A DNA stretch of 64,000 nucleotides, taken from the NCBI RefSeq assembly GCF_900453105.1, contig NZ_UGPW01000001.1, positions 806,001 through 870,000 of the forward strand, given 5' to 3'. A program made the position numbers and the translations under genes. Below the pieces are notes generated by a model. The model was not told where the DNA came from. It saw only the letters and a program-made list of their open reading frames with translations, and made no database searches. How positions within the stretch are numbered: the stretch's first letter is position 1; the number at the start of each line of letters is the position of its first letter. Shown one piece after another: positions 59,383 through 64,000 of the stretch. The DNA is from Moraxella ovis. Lineage in GTDB: Bacteria; Pseudomonadota; Gammaproteobacteria; Pseudomonadales; Moraxellaceae.

Positions 59383-60384
59383 TTATGCTTTATAAAAAGT
59401 TGCGTTTTTTAAATTTGGGGTGCGCTGACGGCTGTCGCTGCTTGGGCGTTTTTTGTTGCCGGTGCGCTGTCTGCGCTCTTCTTTGCGCTCATGGCGTTCG
59501 TGTTTTTGGCGACGAATTTCGCGAGATTTTAGTGGTTTTTTGTGAATGCGTGCTTGTTTTTCTTTGGCGGCGGTATTTAGACCTGTACCTATGCGTGGGC
59601 GCAATCCGACTGTCTCGATTAGTTTGCCGATCTCTTTGGCATCAAGTTCAATGAATCGTCCTGTGCGCAGCTCTTTTGGTAAAATTACCGTGCCGTAACG
59701 AGTACGAATTAGGCGCGATACTTTAAGTTCTTGAGACTCAAACATACGGCGAACTTCACGCTTACGACCTTCTTTGATCTTAACGTGATACCATTTATTA
59801 ACGCCTGTGCCGCCACCTTCTTTGATGTCATCGAACTTTGCCATACCGTCTTCTAGCTCGACGCCACGGGTCAAATTCTGAGCAATCTCGGGGGTAACTT
59901 CACCAAGCACACGCACGGCATACTCACGAGTTACTTCACTTGATGGGTGCATGAGGCGGTGCGCCAGCTCACCATCGTTGGTGAATAGTAATAGGCCTGA
60001 TGAGTTGATGTCTAGACGTCCTACCATTACCCATCTGTCACCGGTTAGCTTAGGCAGACGGTCAAAAACAGTAGGGCGACCCTCTGGATCTGAAGCTGAT
60101 GAAATCTCGCCTTCAGGCTTGTAATAAGCGATGACGCGGCGGCGTTTTTCGCGTTCTGCCTTGATGTGTACTAGGCGACCATCGACACGGATCTCATCCA
60201 TCGCACTAGCACGATCGCCAAGCGTGGCTATGCTACCGTTGATAGAAACACGTCCTGATTTGATGATCTCTTCGAGTCCGCGGCGAGAGCCTAGACCCAT
60301 GCGGGCGAGTAGTTTTTGAAGTTTTTCGCCTTCTGGGCGTGCGTTATCGGTGGGGGTTTCGATGATGTCTGGCGTGTCGGTCAT
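59383..60384 (-). CDS. rluB: 23S rRNA pseudouridine synthase RluB
   Basis: The 333-residue enzyme modifies U2605 (E. coli numbering) in 23S rRNA. An S4 domain (KLQKLLARMGLGSRRGLEEII) precedes the RsuA-type catalytic domain, with the active-site Asp in VGRLDINSSGLLLFTNDG and HVKIKEGRKREVRRMFE after. The C-terminal 60 residues are highly basic (RRQKHERHERKEERRQR), probably for RNA contact. AGGA precedes ATG. scpB and scpA lie upstream, the standard order. Confidence 0.95.
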   Translation of the reverse strand: MTDTPDIIETPTDNARPEGEKLQKLLARMGLGSRRGLEEIIKSGRVSINGSIATLGDRASAMDEIRVDGRLVHIKAEREKRRRVIAYYKPEGEISSASDPEGRPTVFDRLPKLTGDRWVMVGRLDINSSGLLLFTNDGELAHRLMHPSSEVTREYAVRVLGEVTPEIAQNLTRGVELEDGMAKFDDIKEGGGTGVNKWYHVKIKEGRKREVRRMFESQELKVSRLIRTRYGTVILPKELRTGRFIELDAKEIGKLIETVGLRPRIGTGLNTAAKEKQARIHKKPLKSREIRRQKHERHERKEERRQRTGNKKRPSSDSRQRTPNLKNATFYKA

Positions 60385-60506
60385 GATGGTGTCCTGTGGT
60401 TGGAAAATAACATTTCACAATGTTAAAAGATCAATGATAAGACTTTTGGGTTAAATTAGCAAGTAAAATCTGTATTGATGTGTAAGTACATCAATTAACA
60501 GGTGAT

Positions 60507-61115
60507 TTAGCCATTTACTTTTAGACTCTGTAAGTCAGGCAATGGCGGCAATTCATCTAGGCTTGCCAATCCAAATGCATCCAAGAATGCTGGTGTGGTA
60601 TGTAGCAGTGCTGGGCGACCGAGTGTGTCTTTATATCCTTTCTCCATGATCCAGCCCTTATCGAACAGCTGTCTTAGGATGTTACTTGATATGGTAACGC
60701 CACGCACCTGCTCGATGTCAGAGCGTGTGACGGGCTGCTTGTAGGCGATGACGCTCAAGGTCTCAAGTAAGGCTTGGCTTAGGCTTTCAAGACGCTCTGG
60801 AAAGATCTGCTGAATGAGCCGAGAATAACTGTCCTTGATCTGCAGGCGGTATCCGCTCGCGGTCTTGCCTAGGGTGAGTACGCTACCTGACAGTCGCTCT
60901 TTTAGAATGATTAGCGCCATTTGGAGCTCATCACTACTCATAGATAGGTGTTTTTTTAGATCTTGATCGGTTAGGGGTGTTTCGCTTGCGTGTAGTAGCA
61001 CCTCGATATAGCGACTTAGTGCTTCGGCGGTGGCGTGCGACTCGAGCAGCTCTTTATGGCTGTCTTGATTTGTTGATTCGACATCTAAAGTAAGTGGTGT
61101 TAGGGTGTTTTGCAT
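60507..61115 (-). CDS. scpB: Segregation and condensation protein B
   Basis: This 202-residue winged-helix protein binds ScpA in the SMC-ScpAB complex that compacts and segregates the chromosome. LSQALLETLSVIAYKQPVTRSDIEQVRGV is the signature, and GRPALLHTTPAFLDAFGL is the C-terminal part. It starts 3 bases after scpA ends, so translation is coupled. About 20 extra N-terminal residues come before the usual core. SMC itself is not in the window. Confidence 0.95.
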   Translation of the reverse strand: MQNTLTPLTLDVESTNQDSHKELLESHATAEALSRYIEVLLHASETPLTDQDLKKHLSMSSDELQMALIILKERLSGSVLTLGKTASGYRLQIKDSYSRLIQQIFPERLESLSQALLETLSVIAYKQPVTRSDIEQVRGVTISSNILRQLFDKGWIMEKGYKDTLGRPALLHTTPAFLDAFGLASLDELPPLPDLQSLKVNG

Positions 61116-61118
61116 GGG

Positions 61119-62006
61119 TTAATGTAGCCAGTATAGGGTTTGTTCGCCGATGGCATGACCGGTGTTGTCGATGCTTGGCAGGGTGTTTTTGGCGCGTTTT
61201 TCGGTGGTTTGAAGTGCGTAGTTGTCCACACCTTCGTCATCGAAGTCATCGCTGTACTCACTAAGACCGACTAAGCCGCGCTTAATCAGTTCAAGCACCG
61301 CCACGAAGCTTACCACCACGCCAAGCTTGCCTTGGGTGGGTTCTAGTAGCTCTTTGAAAGTGGATGAGCCTTTTTCGCTGAGCATTCGGGTGATGTTGGC
61401 GATGCGCTCGGGCAGTGGCACGGGATCCACATTGACTGTGTGCATCTGATAATCAGGCTTAATCTGCATGGTGATGAGGCTGTTAACGAGAATCTGCGGA
61501 GAGTATTTTGGCAGTTCGGCGCGCATCGCCTCAATGCTGGGCAAGCTGGTAAATGCCAAAAATACATCTCTTTCTAGTCGTATCAACTTATCAAGCCTTT
61601 GAGCAGCTTCTTTGATCTGAGCGTATTCTTCAAGTTTTCTGATGAGTCTTGCTTTGGGGTTCATGCCTTCATCATCAATCTCTGGCTGTGGTAATAACAG
61701 CTCACTCTTGATGGCGATGAGCGTGCCGGCCATCAACAGATAATCGCCCGCCAATTCAAAATATTCTTCATCCAAGTCTTTGATGTAGCTTAAGTATTGT
61801 TCCGTAATGGGTAAAATGGCGGTCTCAGTCAGATCGAAGTTGTTTTTCTTGACCAAATACAACAAAAAATCAAGCGGGCCGGCAAATTGCTCAAGCCAAA
61901 TCGCAAAAGCCTGCGGGGGAATGTATAAGTCATCGGGCAGGCTCTCAACAGGCGTATCAAAGATGCGAATGGTCTCAACATCTTGTACTTGGGCGGTATC
62001 CATCAT
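61119..62006 (-). CDS. scpA: Segregation and condensation protein A
   Basis: The 295-residue kleisin bridges SMC heads and ScpB. FAGPLDFLLYLVKKNNFDL, DYLLMAGTLIAIKSELLLPQ and the C-terminal FKELLEPTQGKLGVVVSFVAVLELIKRGLV fit the family. I place the start at ATG 62006 (or 62003), one base after the trpS stop. A longer frame overlapping trpS by more than 100 bases is a shadow of trpS. The short spacing indicates a trpS-scpA-scpB operon. Confidence 0.92.
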   Translation of the reverse strand: MMDTAQVQDVETIRIFDTPVESLPDDLYIPPQAFAIWLEQFAGPLDFLLYLVKKNNFDLTETAILPITEQYLSYIKDLDEEYFELAGDYLLMAGTLIAIKSELLLPQPEIDDEGMNPKARLIRKLEEYAQIKEAAQRLDKLIRLERDVFLAFTSLPSIEAMRAELPKYSPQILVNSLITMQIKPDYQMHTVNVDPVPLPERIANITRMLSEKGSSTFKELLEPTQGKLGVVVSFVAVLELIKRGLVGLSEYSDDFDDEGVDNYALQTTEKRAKNTLPSIDNTGHAIGEQTLYWLH

Positions 62007-62007
62007 G

Positions 62008-63081
62008 TTATTTAAGCTTGGCAAGGGGCTTGATGCCGATGGCGCGGCGTGTCTTATCCAGTTGCTTTTGGGCGACTCGACGAGCTTTGATGGCGCCCAT
62101 TTGTAGGATTTCTTCAAGCTCTTTTGGGTTATTCATGAGTTCAAAATAACGCTGGCGCATTGGCGCGATTTCGTCATTAATTTTATTGAACAAGATTTCT
62201 TTAGCTTCACCCCAGCCGATGCCACGACGGTAGTGGGCGGCCAACTCTTCGATTTCTTCTTTGGTGGCGAAGGCGCGATAAATCTCAAAGATGGTACATT
62301 CGTCAGAATTCTTAGGTTCTTCGGGTGCTTGTGAATTGGTGACGATTTGAGAGATCGCTTTTTTTAGGGCTTTTTGTGGATCAACTTGCGGATTGCCATC
62401 GCCGAATAATGGAATGGTATTGCCATAAGATTTGCTCATTTTGCGCCCGTCTAGGCCGGTCAGTAGTGGTGTGTCTTCATCGATAACAGCATTGGGCTGG
62501 GTAAATAGCGGCTTGTATTTAAAATTAAAAGTGCCTGCGATGTCGCGCGCCATCTCGATGTGCTGAACTTGGTCTTTGCCAACAGGCACGTGGGTGGCAT
62601 TGAACATCAAGATGTCAGCCGCCATCAGCACAGGGTAACTAAATAGCCCCATCGTGATGCCAAAATCAGGATCGGTGTCTTCCTTGGTGGTGTTAATATC
62701 GACAGCCGCCTTATAAGCGTGCGCACGATTCATCAGACCCTTGGCGCATGAGCAATTTAAAATCCAGGCAAGTTCTGGAATCTCGCTAATGTCCGATTGA
62801 CGGTAAAATGTAACCGCCTGTGGATCAAGACCACAAGCTAACCATGTCGCCGCAATGGCACGTGTGGAGCGATGAATCTCATCAGGGTCGAAGCATTTGA
62901 TCAAGGCATGAAAATCGGCTAAGAAAAAGAACGCATCACCATCGCCACGTGCGATTGCCTCGTTGGCAGCGATAATCGCAGGGCGAATTGAGCCGACATA
63001 GTTGCCCAGATGTGGAATGCCTGTGGTGGTAATGCCTGTTAATACGCGCTTTGGGGTGGTTGGCTGAGTGCTGTCAGTCAT
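62008..63081 (-). CDS. trpS: Tryptophanyl-tRNA synthetase
   Basis: The 357-residue class I synthetase charges tRNA-Trp. [13 protein letters not shown] is the HIGH-class motif, and [15 protein letters not shown] contains [17 protein letters not shown] and [22 protein letters not shown] [14 protein letters not shown] are substrate-site segments. AAGGAA precedes ATG. It heads the trpS-scpA-scpB run. No trp leader peptide or T-box is seen in the 90-base gap upstream. Confidence 0.96.
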   Translation of the reverse strand: MTDSTQPTTPKRVLTGITTTGIPHLGNYVGSIRPAIIAANEAIARGDGDAFFFLADFHALIKCFDPDEIHRSTRAIAATWLACGLDPQAVTFYRQSDISEIPELAWILNCSCAKGLMNRAHAYKAAVDINTTKEDTDPDFGITMGLFSYPVLMAADILMFNATHVPVGKDQVQHIEMARDIAGTFNFKYKPLFTQPNAVIDEDTPLLTGLDGRKMSKSYGNTIPLFGDGNPQVDPQKALKKAISQIVTNSQAPEEPKNSDECTIFEIYRAFATKEEIEELAAHYRRGIGWGEAKEILFNKINDEIAPMRQRYFELMNNPKELEEILQMGAIKARRVAQKQLDKTRRAIGIKPLAKLK

Positions 63082-63171
63082 GAGATTCCTTGTTATTTCT
63101 AATGAATAAAGCGGATAATTATAACAAAATTATGATTTATTTTGTCATCTTAAATGCGTCATCTTGTGCCA

Positions 63172-63972
63172 TTAACTTTGGGTTTTTAGGACGTCTAGGT
63201 CATCTTTACAGATTAGTTCGATGGCTTGACTGCAAAACTCAGGGTCTAGCTTGCAGACGGCGTTTTGTAGTTCATCGATGCGTTTGTCTTGATTCTGAAT
63301 GTGCGCTAGGAGTGCCGCGATGCTTGTGGCCACGGGGTCTTGGGTGTCGGGCTTAAGCCCATAGGCGTTGAACAGTTCATCCGCTGCTTGTGTCTGTTCT
63401 TGGCTGACCTTTGGTGCGTCTTTTTTGCTGTTCTTGTCGATCATGCGAGCAGCGGAGCCGACCATGGTGGCATTTTCTGGTACGGGCTTTACGACGACGG
63501 CGTTTGAGCCGATTTTGGCGTGATTACCCACGGTGAAGCCGCCTAGGATTTTGGCACCTGCGCCCACGACCACATGGTCGCCAAGCGTGGGGTGGCGTTT
63601 GGCGCCTTTTTCCCATGAGACACCGCCCAAGGTGACGCCATGATAGAGCGTCACATTATCGCCAATTTCGGCAGTCTCGCCGATGACCACGCCCATGCCG
63701 TGATCGATGAATAGGCGTTTGCCGATTTTGGCGGCAGGGTGGATCTCGATGCCTGTCGTGACGCGGCTGATGTGCGACAAGCTTCGTGCTAGGAATTTGT
63801 GGTCGTTCTCCCACAAGGCATGAGCGGCGCGGTGTAGGGTGCGTGCGTGTATGCCGGGGTACGTGATAAATACTTCTGCCTTGGTGCGAGCGGCAGGGTC
63901 GCGATCTAATACGGCCTCTAAGTCATCATTGATGGCGTTTTTGAGATTTTTGATTTTTTGAATGAATGACAC
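63172..63972 (-). CDS. cysE: Serine O-acetyltransferase
   Basis: This 266-residue enzyme makes O-acetylserine for cysteine synthesis. An N-terminal helical domain precedes the left-handed beta-helix: [32 protein letters not shown] and [36 protein letters not shown] contain the active-site Asp and His residues. It is longer than many CysE proteins because of a C-terminal tail. The start is GTG 63972, with AAGGA 7 bases upstream. Confidence 0.94.
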   Translation of the reverse strand: MSFIQKIKNLKNAINDDLEAVLDRDPAARTKAEVFITYPGIHARTLHRAAHALWENDHKFLARSLSHISRVTTGIEIHPAAKIGKRLFIDHGMGVVIGETAEIGDNVTLYHGVTLGGVSWEKGAKRHPTLGDHVVVGAGAKILGGFTVGNHAKIGSNAVVVKPVPENATMVGSAARMIDKNSKKDAPKVSQEQTQAADELFNAYGLKPDTQDPVATSIAALLAHIQNQDKRIDELQNAVCKLDPEFCSQAIELICKDDLDVLKTQS

Positions 63973-64000
63973 GAATAATCCTTAAAATAGTTCTAAAGCA

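Noticed and set aside
61119..62117. Longer scpA start at 62117
   Set aside because: It would overlap trpS by 110 bases, and its leader is the trpS sequence in another frame. ATG 62006 lies one base after the trpS stop.

Overview
This window is ordinary chromosome of a gammaproteobacterium, most likely Moraxella or a close Moraxellaceae relative. The protein sequences have that character. The order pyrH-frr-uppS-cdsA-dxr-rseP-bamA-lpxD-fabZ-lpxA is the Acinetobacter/Moraxella version of this cluster, and the glyceraldehyde-3-phosphate dehydrogenase has a long N-terminal extension. Base composition is moderate and slightly AT-rich. I see no prophage, insertion sequence, CRISPR array, integrase, tRNA or rRNA gene, so nearly everything is housekeeping, with a few accessory genes between.

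Layout. At 1-9138 an LplT-like transporter (cut by the window edge) is divergent from the tamA-tamB envelope assembly pair. At 9303-12224 lie the small haem-uptake gene hemP with a Fur-type promoter, a Nudix/thiamine-phosphate-synthase-like fusion, and gap. At 12296-15909 a LysR regulator is divergent from an M20 amidohydrolase and a DUF3100 membrane protein that is split by an in-frame amber codon. At 16042-20423 come obgE, proB, hemE and fabI. At 20523-24615 are a DUF1275 membrane protein, a frameshifted small gene, ppa, lipB, pncB and xseB. At 24774-29786 are gabD, a membrane-anchored EEP-fold protein, an SLC13 carboxylate transporter with an attenuator-like leader hairpin, and a small PepSY-like secreted protein.

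29963-40819 is the envelope and isoprenoid cluster. It joins UMP kinase and ribosome recycling to undecaprenyl-PP, CDP-diacylglycerol and DXP synthesis, the RseP protease, BamA, and lipid A/fatty acid enzymes. skp, usually between bamA and lpxD, is absent. 41034-42663 is a MetP/MetS-type sodium symporter and its 42-residue small subunit. 42747-46605 holds the queuosine genes tgt and queA on either side of a DUF389 membrane protein. 46739-51837 holds nnrS, mrp/apbC, dcd, a PHA-system protein and dacB. 51892-63972 holds a VanY-type peptidase, truD, an acyl-CoA dehydrogenase, a decayed gene remnant, pckG, a thioesterase-like gene, rluB, and the compact trpS-scpA-scpB run, with cysE at the edge.

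Outer-membrane biogenesis runs through the window: TamA/TamB and BamA insert proteins, LpxA/LpxD/FabZ/FabI feed lipid A and fatty acids, and UppS/CdsA supply lipid carriers. The most informative oddities are broken or unusually regulated loci: the amber-split DUF3100 gene, two frameshifted small genes, a hemP promoter with a Fur-like box over the predicted start site, a dyad filling the spacer of the nnrS promoter, and paired palindromes in front of bamA. I found no convincing undescribed multi-gene system.
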